A stretch of 64,000 nt of DNA from Janthinobacterium saanense. GTDB lineage: Bacteria > Pseudomonadota > Gammaproteobacteria > Burkholderiales > Burkholderiaceae_D. The stretch spans positions 248,001-312,000 of the forward strand of contig NZ_JACHCI010000002.1 of the NCBI RefSeq assembly GCF_014200675.1. Direction: 5' to 3'. A model generated the notes under the pieces. The model was not told where the DNA came from, made no database searches, and saw only the letters and a program-made list of their open reading frames with translations. Positions 51,627 through 60,799 of the stretch are shown one piece after another. Every line of letters starts with the position of its first letter. Position 1 is the stretch's first letter. A program made the position numbers and the translations under genes.

Positions 51627-52555
51627 GTATTTTGTTCACCTTTCCCGGCCAGGGTTCGCAGCGCACCGGCATGCTGCATGCCTTGCCAGACGACTCGGCG
51701 GTGGCCGCAACCCTGCATGAAGCCGCAGCCGTACTGGGACTGGATCCTTTGACATTGGATACAGAAGCGGCGCTGGCCTCGACCCGCGCCGTGCAGCTAT
51801 GCCTGTTGATTGCTGGCGTGGCGATGGCGCGCTCCCTGGCAGCGCAGGGCGGTGGACCCGACATGGTGGCCGGTTTTTCCATCGGCGAGTATCCGGCCGC
51901 CGTGGTGGCCGGGGCACTCGATTACGCCGATGCCTTGCGGCTGGTCGCGCTGCGCGGGCGGTTGATGGAAGAGGCGTACCCCAGCGGCTACGGCATGGCC
52001 GCCATCGTGGGCCTGGAACAAGCGCCGCTGGCAGCGCTGGTGGCGCAGATCCACAGTGTGGCGTCTCCCGTTCATATCGCCAACCTGAACGCCAGGCGCC
52101 AGATCGTCATTGCCGGCAGCGAGACTGCGCTGCAGCAGGTGATGGCCCTGGCACTGGAGCACGGCGCCAGCAAGGTTCAGCGCCTGGCCGTCAATGTTCC
52201 TTCCCATTGCCCGCTGTTTGACGCGCAAGCACAAGAGATGGCGGCGGCCTTTGCGCAAGTGAGCTTGCGCCGGCCAGTATTAACTTACCTCAGTAGCAGC
52301 GCGGCGCGCACCCTGTTTGAGCCGGCCCGTATCCGCGACAGCCTGGCCAGCAATATGGCGCGGCAGGTGAACTGGGCCGATACCGTGCGCCTGGCCTGGG
52401 AGCGCGGCGCGCGGCTGGCACTGGAAATGCCCAGCGGCGCCGTGCTGACCCGGCTGACGGCGCCCGAACTGGCCGATGGCCTGGCCATCAGTTGCGAAGG
52501 CCAGCGCAGCGACAGCCTGCTGGCCATGCTGGCAGAGGCGAGGCGTACACGCTAA
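51623..52555 (+). CDS. mdcH: Malonyl-CoA:ACP transacylase of malonate decarboxylase
   Basis: The 310-residue acyltransferase has LFTFPGQGSQRTGM at the N-terminus and the nucleophile elbow VAGFSIGEYPAAV with Ser86. It resembles FabD and primes the carrier with malonyl from malonyl-CoA. It is the last gene of the malonate operon. Twenty bases separate its stop from the convergent SDR gene. Confidence 0.93.
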   Translation: MSILFTFPGQGSQRTGMLHALPDDSAVAATLHEAAAVLGLDPLTLDTEAALASTRAVQLCLLIAGVAMARSLAAQGGGPDMVAGFSIGEYPAAVVAGALDYADALRLVALRGRLMEEAYPSGYGMAAIVGLEQAPLAALVAQIHSVASPVHIANLNARRQIVIAGSETALQQVMALALEHGASKVQRLAVNVPSHCPLFDAQAQEMAAAFAQVSLRRPVLTYLSSSAARTLFEPARIRDSLASNMARQVNWADTVRLAWERGARLALEMPSGAVLTRLTAPELADGLAISCEGQRSDSLLAMLAEARRTR

Positions 52556-52575
52556 GCCGGCTGCCCAGTGCCCGC

Positions 52576-53403
52576 CTAGCCCTGCATGGCCTTGCTAATC
52601 AGGCGGTCAAACATGCGGTCAGACAATATCCAGCGCAGGAAAAGCAGCGGTGCCGCCATGAAACCACCGTGGTAGCGCGCCTTCGGGTGTTTGGCTTTCA
52701 GGGCCTTGACGATCAGGTCGCTGATGACCTTGGCAGGGGCCTGTCTGGCGGTCGCCTGCAGCTTGCCAAAACTTTGTACCAGGCCCGCATACGCGCCATC
52801 GGCGGAGTAGCGGCCAGCTTGTTCCGACGCAATGCCTGCCCATTCGGATTCGACGCCGCCCGGTTCGATCACCACCACGGCGATGCCGAAGGGGCGCACC
52901 TCGTTGCGCAAGGCATCGGAATAACCTTCCAGGGCGTATTTGGAGGTGTGGTACCAGCCACCCAGCGGCGTGGCCAGCTTGCCGCCTATCGAGGAAATAT
53001 TGATGATGCGGCCATAGCGTTGCTCGCGCATATGCGGCAGGCACAGCTGGACCAGGCGGGCCGCGCCGAACAGATTGGTTTCCATCTGGCGGCGACCTTC
53101 GGCTAGCGGCACGTCTTCCAGCGCGCCATACTGGCCATAACCGGCGTTATTGATCAGCACATCGATACGGCCTTGCTCTTCGATGATTTGCTGCACCGCC
53201 GCCAACATGGCGTTATCGTCGCTCACGTCCAGCGCCAGCACCCGGCCGCCCGCTGCCTTGATGTCGTTCATTTTGTCTGTCCGGCGCGCAGCGCCATAGA
53301 CTTCGTAGCCTTCGCTGATCAGGCGCAGGGCAAAGTCCTTGCCCATGCCGGAGGAGGCGCCTGTAATCAAGGCCACTGGTTTGCTGCTGGTGTTTGTTTT
53401 CAT
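52576..53403 (-). CDS. Short-chain dehydrogenase/reductase (SDR)
   Basis: The 275-residue enzyme has the cofactor motif LITGASSGMGKDFAL, LINNAGYGQYGA, the catalytic Ser in IINISSIGG and the YHTSKYALEG pair Tyr/Lys. It would oxidise or reduce an alcohol/ketone with NAD(P). GGAG precedes ATG 53403. A perfect palindrome TGACTAGTCA lies 35-45 bases upstream, and the TetR gene next upstream probably represses it. The substrate is unknown. Confidence 0.9.
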   Translation of the reverse strand: MKTNTSSKPVALITGASSGMGKDFALRLISEGYEVYGAARRTDKMNDIKAAGGRVLALDVSDDNAMLAAVQQIIEEQGRIDVLINNAGYGQYGALEDVPLAEGRRQMETNLFGAARLVQLCLPHMREQRYGRIINISSIGGKLATPLGGWYHTSKYALEGYSDALRNEVRPFGIAVVVIEPGGVESEWAGIASEQAGRYSADGAYAGLVQSFGKLQATARQAPAKVISDLIVKALKAKHPKARYHGGFMAAPLLFLRWILSDRMFDRLISKAMQG

Positions 53404-53437
53404 GCTCTTGACTCCAATGTTGAAATAGTGCAATGTT

Positions 53438-53451
53438 TGACTAGTCAGTCA
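53438..53451. promoter_or_regulatory. Candidate TetR operator before the SDR gene
   Basis: TGACTAGTCA (53438-53447) is a perfect palindrome followed by GTCA, so the half-site AGTCA is repeated. A related half-site pair AGTCAGTCA lies at 54116-54124, upstream of the TetR gene. Shared sites suggest that the TetR protein controls both genes. Confidence 0.55.
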
Positions 53452-53493
53452 TTTAAAGATGAAAACGCTGACTGAAAGTGTCAGCCTTCCTGC

Positions 53494-54060
53494 TCAAGCG
53501 AGCACACGCCAGATGGCGTCAAATCCCGTCATGCCATGTTGCTCCCCATTTGCCGGGTCGGCGATCATCATGTCGACGGTAGCGTTTGCGATGGAACTGA
53601 GCAAAGTGCCAACAAAAATCAGGGGCGCATCGCGCAGCGGGCCATGCTGGCGGCTGCGTTCGATGAAAGCCGCCATGCCCGCTGTCGCCTCCATGCCAGC
53701 CTGCCGTGTGTCGGAGGTAATATCGTCAGACACCAGCAGCTGTGTCATCGCCTTATGTTTTTCCGGGGCGGCCGCTGTCCAGCGCAGCCAGTTGCGCCAC
53801 AATTGCAGCATCTGGCTGCGAATATCGCTGTCGATAGGCAAGCCCTTCAGCGCAGCCGAGCTCAGATCGGCCTTGAGTTCAAGATACAGCGCATTGAGCA
53901 GCACTGCCTTGGTTTCAAAGTAGGTGAACAGCGATCCGTTCGACACACCGGCTTCCTTGGCAATCATGGCCGTGGGCGCACTGAGCCCCTGGCTGGCGAT
54001 CACCCGGCTTGCCGCCGCCAGGATGGCCGCGCGTCGTTCTTCACTTTTTGGTCTGGCCAT
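53494..54060 (-). CDS. TetR-family transcriptional regulator
   Basis: The 188-residue protein has the TetR HTH (RRAAILAAASRVIASQGLSA, MIAKEAGVSNGSLFTYFETK) and a helical ligand-binding domain. It lies upstream of the SDR gene in the same direction, 90 bases apart. AGTCA half-sites occur before both genes. Many such regulators control a neighbouring oxidoreductase in response to toxic carbonyl or aromatic compounds. Confidence 0.9.
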   Translation of the reverse strand: MARPKSEERRAAILAAASRVIASQGLSAPTAMIAKEAGVSNGSLFTYFETKAVLLNALYLELKADLSSAALKGLPIDSDIRSQMLQLWRNWLRWTAAAPEKHKAMTQLLVSDDITSDTRQAGMEATAGMAAFIERSRQHGPLRDAPLIFVGTLLSSIANATVDMMIADPANGEQHGMTGFDAIWRVLA

Positions 54061-54117
54061 GGTTGCTGACAGGAATACTGGTTCTTGAAAGCCTGCATAT
54101 TATAAGAGAGTGCCCAG

Positions 54118-54615
54118 TCAGTCAATCGGGGGCGCTGCATCGGCGCGCATGAACAGGATTTCGTCGCTGGAGTCCGCCTCCTCGGCCACAAATCCAAGAC
54201 TGGCGTACAGCGCCAGGGCAGGGGCGTTGTCACGGTAAACGCGCAAGCTCACTGTGGCGGCGTTTGTGGCCTGGATGGCTTGCGCCATCAGCAAGGTACA
54301 AAATGTTCGGCCCAGGCCCTTGCCGCGCGCCAAGGGAGAAATGATGATGCGGCCCAGATGGACCGCGCCCGGCGTGGCCACCCAATGCTGGCCGAACCCC
54401 AACGGACTGGCGCAAGCGTCGCTTGCATCGGCCAGGCAGTAACTCGCCCCGCCGGCAAGGCCGTTCACCGAAGAGAGCATGGTTTGCAGTTCCACCGGAG
54501 AAAAGGGGTAGCGTAGTTTCGGTCCAGCCCAGCGGGCGCATGATGCGGCGTCGGCTATCCATGTGGCGATGGTTTCGTAATCGGAGTGCCCGGGCAGGCG
54601 CAGCATGGCGTTCAT
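54118..54615 (-). CDS. GNAT-family N-acetyltransferase
   Basis: The 165-residue protein has the GNAT core: HLGRIIISPLARGKGLGRTF (the acetyl-CoA pyrophosphate loop R/Q-x-x-G-x-G) and SLRVYRDNAPALALYASLGF. The substrate is unknown. It lies just upstream of the TetR gene on the same strand; its 3' end covers the AGTCA half-sites. Confidence 0.88.
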   Translation of the reverse strand: MNAMLRLPGHSDYETIATWIADAASCARWAGPKLRYPFSPVELQTMLSSVNGLAGGASYCLADASDACASPLGFGQHWVATPGAVHLGRIIISPLARGKGLGRTFCTLLMAQAIQATNAATVSLRVYRDNAPALALYASLGFVAEEADSSDEILFMRADAAPPID

Positions 54616-54742
54616 GGCGGTGATGAAAATGGCAAGAGTGCCAGCTTAGGCGTCTGGCGGGCATGCTGTCAAGCGCTGGACCCGGCTGGGCGAGACGCGT
54701 AAAATCCGCTGCTCCCTGTCAGAGAAATAACGCCCGCCCAGC

Positions 54743-55546
54743 ATGAAAGATATCGTCCAATACAGCCGCAGCCATCAACACCCAGGCCTGGTGCTGGGTG
54801 AGGCGCGCTTGGCGACATTTCGCTTCAAGCGGCACTTTCACCTCGATTATCACATCGGCGTGATTACCGAGGGCGTGCAACGCCAGGTCTTGCATGGCGA
54901 AAACATGGTACTCACGCCAGGCACCATCCAGCTGATGCCACCCGGCGAAATGCATGACGGCTTCAATGCCGACGATGGTTTTTATACCTTGAAGACATTC
55001 CGGGTCGCACCCGGGATGCTGGACGGCCTGGCTGAGGAAATCTCGGGGTCCGGCGGACAGCTGGGCGACGCCATCCTGCTCGATCCGGCTGCTGCGCGCC
55101 GGCTGTCCATGCTGCATGCGGCTTTTCAGGACGGTGACGCGGCTTCGCCGCTGCAACTGCAAGCCGAGTGGCTGACCCTGCTGGAACATTTGCTGTCGCG
55201 TACCCGCCTGAGGACGCCGGCAGCGGTCGATGGTGAGCTGTCGGCAAGCCAGCGTGCAAGAGTGCGCGAGTATTGCGAAGCCAGGCTGGCCGACAAGCTA
55301 TCACTGGACGAACTGGCCGCCCTGTGCGGCATCGAGCGTTTCAAATTCCTGAAACTGTTCAAGCGCACCACCGGCATGACGCCGCACGCCTGGCTGGTAC
55401 GGCTGCGCCTGGAGCGCGCCTGCAGCCTGATGACCAGCGCCCGCCAGGATCTGACCCAGGTCGCCCATGCAGTGGGTTTCTACGACCAGAGCCATTTTAA
55501 CCGGGCTTTTCGCAGCGCTTATGGCGTTGCGCCGTCACAGTATTAG
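54743..55546 (+). CDS. AraC-family transcriptional regulator with cupin domain
   Basis: The 267-residue regulator has an AraC-ligand-binding cupin (HFHLDYHIGVITEGVQRQVL, LTPGTIQLMPPGEMHDG) and a C-terminal double HTH (LSLDELAALCGIERFKFLKL, LTQVAHAVGFYDQSHFNRAF). The ribosome site is weak. It is convergent with the AlaX gene. Regulators of this shape often control a LysE-type exporter, but none is adjacent. Confidence 0.88.
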   Translation: MKDIVQYSRSHQHPGLVLGEARLATFRFKRHFHLDYHIGVITEGVQRQVLHGENMVLTPGTIQLMPPGEMHDGFNADDGFYTLKTFRVAPGMLDGLAEEISGSGGQLGDAILLDPAAARRLSMLHAAFQDGDAASPLQLQAEWLTLLEHLLSRTRLRTPAAVDGELSASQRARVREYCEARLADKLSLDELAALCGIERFKFLKLFKRTTGMTPHAWLVRLRLERACSLMTSARQDLTQVAHAVGFYDQSHFNRAFRSAYGVAPSQY

Positions 55547-55557
55547 TTTTCGCTACT

Positions 55558-55593
55558 TATGCGGCCACCTATGCGGCCACCTATGCGGCCACA
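55558..55593. repeat. Three tandem 12-bp repeats over the AlaX stop codon
   Basis: TATGCGGCCACC is repeated three times (last unit with one change). Because 12 is a multiple of three, the minus strand reads GTG GCC GCA followed by a stop three times in succession, so the AlaX gene ends in repeated in-frame stops. Confidence 0.8.
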
Positions 55594-56213
55594 TCGTACT
55601 GCACCGAAAGCTGTCCCTTTTTCTCTTTCATCTTGAGTAAAACGACCTGTTTGATCTGGCCGGCCGAAGCCACATGCGTGCCGCCGCAGGCCGTCATAGG
55701 CAGGGCGCCAAAGCCCAGCATGCGCTTGTCGCTACCCATATCGATCTTCCTGGGCGCATCGCAATGTATCAGCGCATTGACCGCCGCCTGCACCGTATCG
55801 GCGTCCAACTCCTGCGCCGCAGCCGTGCGCTCGAACACCACGCGCGCTTCGCCTGGCCAGTGATGACCCTTGACGGCGCGCCAGCCCAGCGGCTCGATCA
55901 CGTTCGCCAGCAGATGGCCGGCGGAATGCAAACGGGCATGCAACTGGCGCGGCTCTGCCAGCACGGTTATGTCCACTTCGCCAGGCGTGATCGCCGCCTG
56001 CGTCACATGGATGAGCAGCTCGTCCTGCTGCACCACCCGGCTGACAGCCACGCCATTGATCGTCCCCACGTCGGAAGGCTGGCCACCGCCTTGCGGATGA
56101 AACAAGGTGGCAGCCAGCACCACGTGGAACTGGCCATCATCGGCGGGCGTGCAGTTCAGCACCTGCGTGTGCATGGATAACTGGTCGCTATTGAAGTAAG
56201 TACGCTGCGTCAT
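55581..56213 (-). CDS. AlaX-type alanyl-tRNA editing protein
   Basis: The 210-residue protein matches the free-standing editing domain of alanyl-tRNA synthetase: FHPQGGGQPSDVG, the zinc motif HSAGHLL and a second Cys/His set CGGTHVASAG. It hydrolyses mis-charged Ser-tRNA(Ala) or Gly-tRNA(Ala) in trans. It stands alone with its stop embedded in a short tandem repeat. Confidence 0.9.
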   Translation of the reverse strand: MTQRTYFNSDQLSMHTQVLNCTPADDGQFHVVLAATLFHPQGGGQPSDVGTINGVAVSRVVQQDELLIHVTQAAITPGEVDITVLAEPRQLHARLHSAGHLLANVIEPLGWRAVKGHHWPGEARVVFERTAAAQELDADTVQAAVNALIHCDAPRKIDMGSDKRMLGFGALPMTACGGTHVASAGQIKQVVLLKMKEKKGQLSVQYDVAA

Positions 56214-56304
56214 CTTTATGCCCTCATGGAATCGTGAATCCGGATTCTAGGGAAAGCGGCGAGGGTAGCGCTTGTAAAAAATTGACGGAGAGTTGGGTAA
56301 ATAT

Positions 56305-56736
56305 CTAGAAAACCACCATGATGATAGACCCGGCGACAATCAGCGCACCGCCCAGCGCCACCGGCCAGGTCAGGGTTTCGCCGAGAAAGACGATACCGAA
56401 CACGATGGCCAACGCCACGCTGAGCTTGTCGAGCGGCGCCACCTTGCTGACCGGCCCCAGTTGCAGAGCGCGGTAATAACATAGCCAGGACAGCCCCGTG
56501 GCGATTGCCGACAGCACCAGGAACAGCCAGCTGCGCGCGCTGATGCTAGATGGACTCTGCCATTCGCCGCGCAAGGACACGATGCCGCCGATCACGGCCA
56601 GGATCACCACAGTACGGATAAAAGTAGCAAGATTGGAGTTCAGCCCAACCACGCCCAGCTTGCCAAACAGCGCGGTCAGTGCAGCGAAGACGGCGGAGGC
56701 GAGGGCGAAAGTGATCCAGTTTGATTGCAGGGACAT
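56305..56736 (-). CDS. EamA/DMT-superfamily small membrane transporter
   Basis: The 143-residue protein has five hydrophobic helices and one EamA domain: ALASAVFAALTALFGKLGVV, LVLSAIATGLSWLCYYRALQ, GPVSKVAPLDKLSVALAIVF and FLGETLTW. It is half the size of common ten-helix members, so it probably dimerises. The substrate is unknown. No partner gene is adjacent. Confidence 0.88.
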   Translation of the reverse strand: MSLQSNWITFALASAVFAALTALFGKLGVVGLNSNLATFIRTVVILAVIGGIVSLRGEWQSPSSISARSWLFLVLSAIATGLSWLCYYRALQLGPVSKVAPLDKLSVALAIVFGIVFLGETLTWPVALGGALIVAGSIIMVVF

Positions 56737-56906
56737 ATGGACATCCTTTTCGGCGCAGAGAAATCAGAGGCGGGCGCCGGTGCATGGCAGCCAGCGACGC
56801 AGTCGATCATAAGGGATGCAGCGTCGAAATGGTAGAGATTGAAGTGTTGCAGCCGGGTATGTTTTACGAATAGTGCGGACGCTGCTAGCGCGAACGGCAA
56901 GCAATC

Positions 56907-56940
56907 ACAAGGTGGAAACATTAGCTGGCTCCCACCTTGT
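56907..56940 (-). terminator. Hairpin downstream of the periplasmic protein gene
   Basis: ACAAGGTGG (56907-56915) pairs perfectly with CCACCTTGT (56932-56940), 12 bases beyond the stop of the minus-strand gene ending at 56952. There is no clear U-tract. The rest of 56737-56906 shows no gene. Confidence 0.5.
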
Positions 56941-56951
56941 ACTTTAAGCTG

Positions 56952-57293
56952 CTATTTTCCAATTTGTTTGCTCACGGCGTTTTCTTGTTGATTGAGCGAA
57001 TGTTGATCAGCCTTCGTGATGTGGCTGCCATCAAGACCTGCCATGGTCTTTTCCTCACCTCGAATACTGCGATCTTCACTATGAAGAGCGCTAGCCTGGG
57101 TCTTGCTGATTTCGCCTTCCTTCACCTCCTTGTGAATGCGGCGGTCTTGATTTGCCAGGCGATGATTGACTTGTTCACGTCGTGGATGCTGCTTTTGCCA
57201 CGCTGTCTCGCCTGCGAATGCGCTGCCTGCGGAGGAGGCCAAAGTGAGCAGAACCACGGCCGTGATGGAAAAAATCTTCATAGTGCTATTCAT
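56952..57293 (-). CDS. Periplasmic small charged protein (113 aa)
   Basis: The protein has a Sec signal peptide (about 5-27, SAGSAFAG) and a mature part very rich in Arg, Lys, Gln and His with repeated helical units (HPRREQVNHRLANQDRRIHK, EVKEGEISKTQASALHSED). The start at 57293 follows TTGGAGAA at 6-7 bases. It is probably a small helical periplasmic protein, perhaps stress-induced. The family is not firmly recognised. Confidence 0.7.
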   Translation of the reverse strand: MNSTMKIFSITAVVLLTLASSAGSAFAGETAWQKQHPRREQVNHRLANQDRRIHKEVKEGEISKTQASALHSEDRSIRGEEKTMAGLDGSHITKADQHSLNQQENAVSKQIGK

Positions 57294-57442
57294 TTTAGTT
57301 CTCCAAGGAAATAACGTTGTCAACTATGACAAGCAATTAACGCATGGTTGAGTACCTTGGATGACAAATGGCATGTGTAAAGTGTAAGCAAATGTTGATG
57401 CACGACTTGCAAAGTAAGCGTGCCATTACCCTGAAAATCGTC

Positions 57443-57469
57443 TGCCGCGCCATTGCTGCCGGCGCGGCA
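57443..57469 (-). terminator. Terminator-like hairpin after the TonB receptor
   Basis: TGCCGCGCC (57443-57451) pairs with GGCGCGGCA (57461-57469) 13 bases beyond the receptor stop, followed on the minus strand by a short T-rich stretch (GATTTTC). It is a plausible intrinsic terminator. Confidence 0.6.
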
Positions 57470-57481
57470 TGACTTGTTCGC

Positions 57482-59809
57482 TTAATAATTAAACTTCAGC
57501 TCCGTAAACAAAGTGCGCTGCGGGAACGGGTGATACAGGTAGTAATCGCGGTTATTGAGGTTGTCGACGCCGCCGGCCAGGCTCCATTGGCGGCTGAGCT
57601 GATAGTGCACGCGCAGGTCGGCCACCAGGTAGCCTTCGAAACCGGTGTAGCTGTGGCCGTTGACATCCGTGTTGTCGACCGTGCCATATTGCTTGCCGCT
57701 GTAGCGGGCCGCCAGGGTGATGGCCCATTTTTCGGCTGGCCGGTAAGTCGCCATGGCCGTGGCGCGCCATTCCGGCACATAGGGCGTGTGCGCGCCGACC
57801 GAGGTGGCGCCGGCGCTGGTGGGCACGTAGCTGCTGTTGGCCAGGATGCGCGCGTCGACATAGGTGATCGAACCGCTCAGGTCCAGGCCAGGGAGCAGGG
57901 CGTTCTGGCGTTCGCCGACCAGCTCGATGCCACGCTGGCGCGTCTTGTCGACGTTTTGCGTGAAGGACACCGGCGTGGCGTAGCCGCTGATAAAGCTGGT
58001 TTGCGAGATCAGCGCATCGCTCACATGTTCCTCGAACAGCGACAAGCGCAGCTTGCTGCCATCGCCGTTGCGCTCAAAAGCCAGTTCGCCCGACTTGACG
58101 TTTTCTGGCCTCAGGAAAGGGTTGGCCTGGGTATACGTGGTGCCGGTCTGGACGTTCTGGTACAGCTCACCGACCGTCGGAAAGCGCAGCGCCTTGCCGA
58201 ACGAGGCAGTGGCTTGCCACAAGGGTGCTATCTTCCAGTTCAAGCTGGCCTTCGGCGACAGGCCTTTGCGTTCGACTGCCGGCTGGCTGACGGCATAGCC
58301 CTTGCCGTTGTTGGCCGTCGCATAGTTGTAGCCGTCAAACGCCCGCCATTGTTCATAGCGCGCGCCCAGGGTGGCCGTCAGCGTGGGTGCGATGCGCCAC
58401 TGGTCCTGCAGCCACAGCGCCTCGGTGCGGGTCTTGCCGAGCGAGTTGCTATACAGGCTGGTTTCGTCCCCTTGGGTCCAGTTGACGCTGTTGTAGGTCG
58501 GGCTGACCAGCTTGAACTGGTCGCCATGCAGGCCGAAGCTGAGTACATGCGGGCCGGCAAGGCCATCCGGATGCCAGCTGGCGCTCAGGTCCAGCGTCGA
58601 CCAGCCGGTGCCGCCGGCGTCGGCGGTGCGGCCGGCACCACCGTTCTGGCCAGCCGGCAACAAGCCGGACGAAGTGCGCGTCAGGTCGGTGGCGTAGTGG
58701 TAATTGCTGGCCACCACGTCCCAGTCCCAGTCCGCGCCATGGCGGCTTTTGACGTCCAGACTCTGCATCCAGTGCTGCTGGGTGCTGCTATTGGCCGAGA
58801 ACTGGCCCGCCACGCTGCTCGCACTATAGGATTTGCCGCCGATATTGACGTTGCCGCTGGCGCCGCCATAATAGGGTGCGCCGCTGGCCGTGCTCAGGTA
58901 GGAATTCGTGCCGGCGTCGGCGTCGTTATGCCAGTAGCCCAAGGTGTAGACGGCGCTGACGTTGCGCGAAAAGTCGTAGGCCAGCTTGAGCTTGGCACTG
59001 TCCTGCACCGTGTGGGTGATATTGCCGGCGCCCAGCACCTGGATCGCGCCGTTGGTGCGGCTCAGGTCGGGATAGGCGCCATTGATCGTCGGATCGCCGG
59101 GCACGGCCGGCTTGGCCGATTGGTTCAGCGTAGCAAAAGTGATCGGCTGGCTGTGGCTGTCGAGGTGAGTTGCGCTGACGAACCACGACAGCGCGCCGTC
59201 GCGGTTGCCGAGGGTGGTGCTGATGTCTTGCGTGCCGTAGCGGTCATTGGTGCCGTACAGGCCGAACTTTTGCGATGCGGCGTTGAGCTTGACGCTGGCC
59301 TCGAACTGCGTTGGCATGCGCGTGTTGAGCTTGACCACGGCGCCGTAGGAATTGCCCGCGTAGGCCGCCGAATAGGGGCCGTACATCACAGCTATGCTCT
59401 CGATTTCTTCCGGCGCCACCATGAACCAGCGCGGCGAACCGTTGCCGTTGTTGTTATTGACCAGCGCGGACAGCATCACGCCGTCGGCCATGACCAGGCT
59501 ACGCGCGCTGGCGTTGATGCCGGTGGTGCGCGTGGCCAGCGGCGCTTGCGTATCGCCGTCAAAGCGCTTGCGCACCAGGATGCTGGGCAGGTATTTCAGG
59601 CCATCCTCGACATTCATTACATTGTTGGTCTCTGCCAGCTGGCGCGCGGTGACGGTGGCGATCGTCGCCGGCGAGCGGATATCCGTCGGGTCCGGCGTGC
59701 TGCCGGTAACTTGCACGACCGGTATCTGGTCGTCGGCCCACGCCTGTTGTACCGACAAGGCCATGCACGTTGCCAGCAGCAAGCTGGAATTAGGGGAAGC
59801 AAATTTCAT
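57482..59809 (-). CDS. TonB-dependent outer-membrane receptor
   Basis: The 775-residue protein has a signal peptide (about 1-25), a TonB-box-like start (PVVQVTG), a plug domain (VEDGLKYLPSILVRKRFDGD, GPYSAAYAGNSYGAVVKLN) and a 22-strand barrel ending in LFTELKFNY with a terminal aromatic residue. It would import a metal chelate or other ligand using TonB. AGGAA precedes ATG 59809. The upstream gene on the same strand encodes a DUF2946 protein with a CPYC motif, a pairing often linked with copper; the ligand here is not proven. Confidence 0.9.
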   Translation of the reverse strand: MKFASPNSSLLLATCMALSVQQAWADDQIPVVQVTGSTPDPTDIRSPATIATVTARQLAETNNVMNVEDGLKYLPSILVRKRFDGDTQAPLATRTTGINASARSLVMADGVMLSALVNNNNGNGSPRWFMVAPEEIESIAVMYGPYSAAYAGNSYGAVVKLNTRMPTQFEASVKLNAASQKFGLYGTNDRYGTQDISTTLGNRDGALSWFVSATHLDSHSQPITFATLNQSAKPAVPGDPTINGAYPDLSRTNGAIQVLGAGNITHTVQDSAKLKLAYDFSRNVSAVYTLGYWHNDADAGTNSYLSTASGAPYYGGASGNVNIGGKSYSASSVAGQFSANSSTQQHWMQSLDVKSRHGADWDWDVVASNYHYATDLTRTSSGLLPAGQNGGAGRTADAGGTGWSTLDLSASWHPDGLAGPHVLSFGLHGDQFKLVSPTYNSVNWTQGDETSLYSNSLGKTRTEALWLQDQWRIAPTLTATLGARYEQWRAFDGYNYATANNGKGYAVSQPAVERKGLSPKASLNWKIAPLWQATASFGKALRFPTVGELYQNVQTGTTYTQANPFLRPENVKSGELAFERNGDGSKLRLSLFEEHVSDALISQTSFISGYATPVSFTQNVDKTRQRGIELVGERQNALLPGLDLSGSITYVDARILANSSYVPTSAGATSVGAHTPYVPEWRATAMATYRPAEKWAITLAARYSGKQYGTVDNTDVNGHSYTGFEGYLVADLRVHYQLSRQWSLAGGVDNLNNRDYYLYHPFPQRTLFTELKFNY

Positions 59810-59966
59810 AGGTATTCCTGGAACAAGAAAGCGGCCATAGCGGCGGGCAGGCATGGCCACCGTCGCGTATCGACGGCGGCCAAGCGCATGCGGGCGCAGG
59901 CAAGGTAAAGTATGGAGTGGCGTTGCAGCCGGCAGTTCACTGGCGATGCAGCAGGGCCAGCTTTAG

Positions 59967-60365
59967 TCAGGCGGTGGGAGGGGCGCGGGAATGCGGCTGA
60001 GACCAGGTAAACAAGGGCTCAGGAGCGAGGTAAAACAGGGCAGGGTACAGCGCCATGCCAGCTTTCACGGGCAAGGGCGTGGCAAAAGTCGTGGGCAGCG
60101 GCGGCGTGGCAGCGTCGCTGACGCAGTAGGGGCAATGCTCAACGTGATGCAGCACCGAATCGAGCGGCGACTTGACCGCGATCGAGCCATCGGCATTGAG
60201 GTACTTGACTCCATCGATGGTACAGATCTCGATCTGTGTGATCTGCGGTCCGTGTGGCTGCCTCGCATTGAGGGCATGGGAAATCGACGGCACGAGCGTA
60301 TTCATCAGTATCGCGAAACACGCGATCCAGATATGCAGGCGCTGCCTTCTTGTCCGTTTTCCCAT
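59967..60365 (-). CDS. DUF2946-type protein with CPYC motif
   Basis: The 132-residue protein has an N-terminal hydrophobic segment (LHIWIACFAILMNTLVPSIS) and a HCPYC motif at about residue 77, the usual DUF2946 layout. DUF2946 proteins are often found with copper or heme transport genes. It precedes the TonB receptor on the same strand by 157 bases, suggesting an operon. TATACT lies only 7 bases before ATG 60365, so the mRNA may be leaderless or nearly so. Confidence 0.75.
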   Translation of the reverse strand: MGKRTRRQRLHIWIACFAILMNTLVPSISHALNARQPHGPQITQIEICTIDGVKYLNADGSIAVKSPLDSVLHHVEHCPYCVSDAATPPLPTTFATPLPVKAGMALYPALFYLAPEPLFTWSQPHSRAPPTA

Positions 60366-60799
60366 GCCCGCGAGTATAGCAAGAATTCATGCCTTACTTG
60401 CATAAGTATCCGCATCAGGTCGCTTACTGCATCAGCCTATTCGTTGCCTTTAACACCTAACAAAACCTGCTGCGCGTCGATGTGGGCGGCCTGTGATACG
60501 GGCAGTGGAAAGCAGGTAAACAGAGTTCGAAATTTTGCGAAAAAACGAACAGCATCATTTCAACTCAGTTGCAATGCCATCGTTAGGGATATCGTTCGAA
60601 CGTTCGCCGCTTAACCCTTTACTGAAAAAGTGAATTCATAGCGGCAAAGAATTAGTCACGCTTGGCAATTTCCATACCAAATTAAAAAGATTTAATTTTT
60701 AAATGTTTTTTTTGCAATTTATGCTAATATGATTTGGTGCTGTGATGCTTTTTTGGGTATCAAGTTGCTTGCAGAAAATTAAGCCCATAGGAGCATACA
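60366..60799. other. Intergenic region with sharp drop in GC content
   Basis: No gene was found. The first part contains the promoter of the DUF2946 gene. A palindrome CGTTCGAACG lies at about 60594-60603. From about 60650 the sequence becomes AT-rich, with an extended -10-like TGCTAATAT at 60722-60730 that may drive the histidine kinase downstream; no good -35 is seen. Confidence 0.6.

Noticed and set aside
57530..59908. 792-codon open frame on the plus strand opposite the TonB receptor
   Set aside because: The receptor on the minus strand has a signal peptide, plug and barrel end; the opposite frame is a composition artefact.
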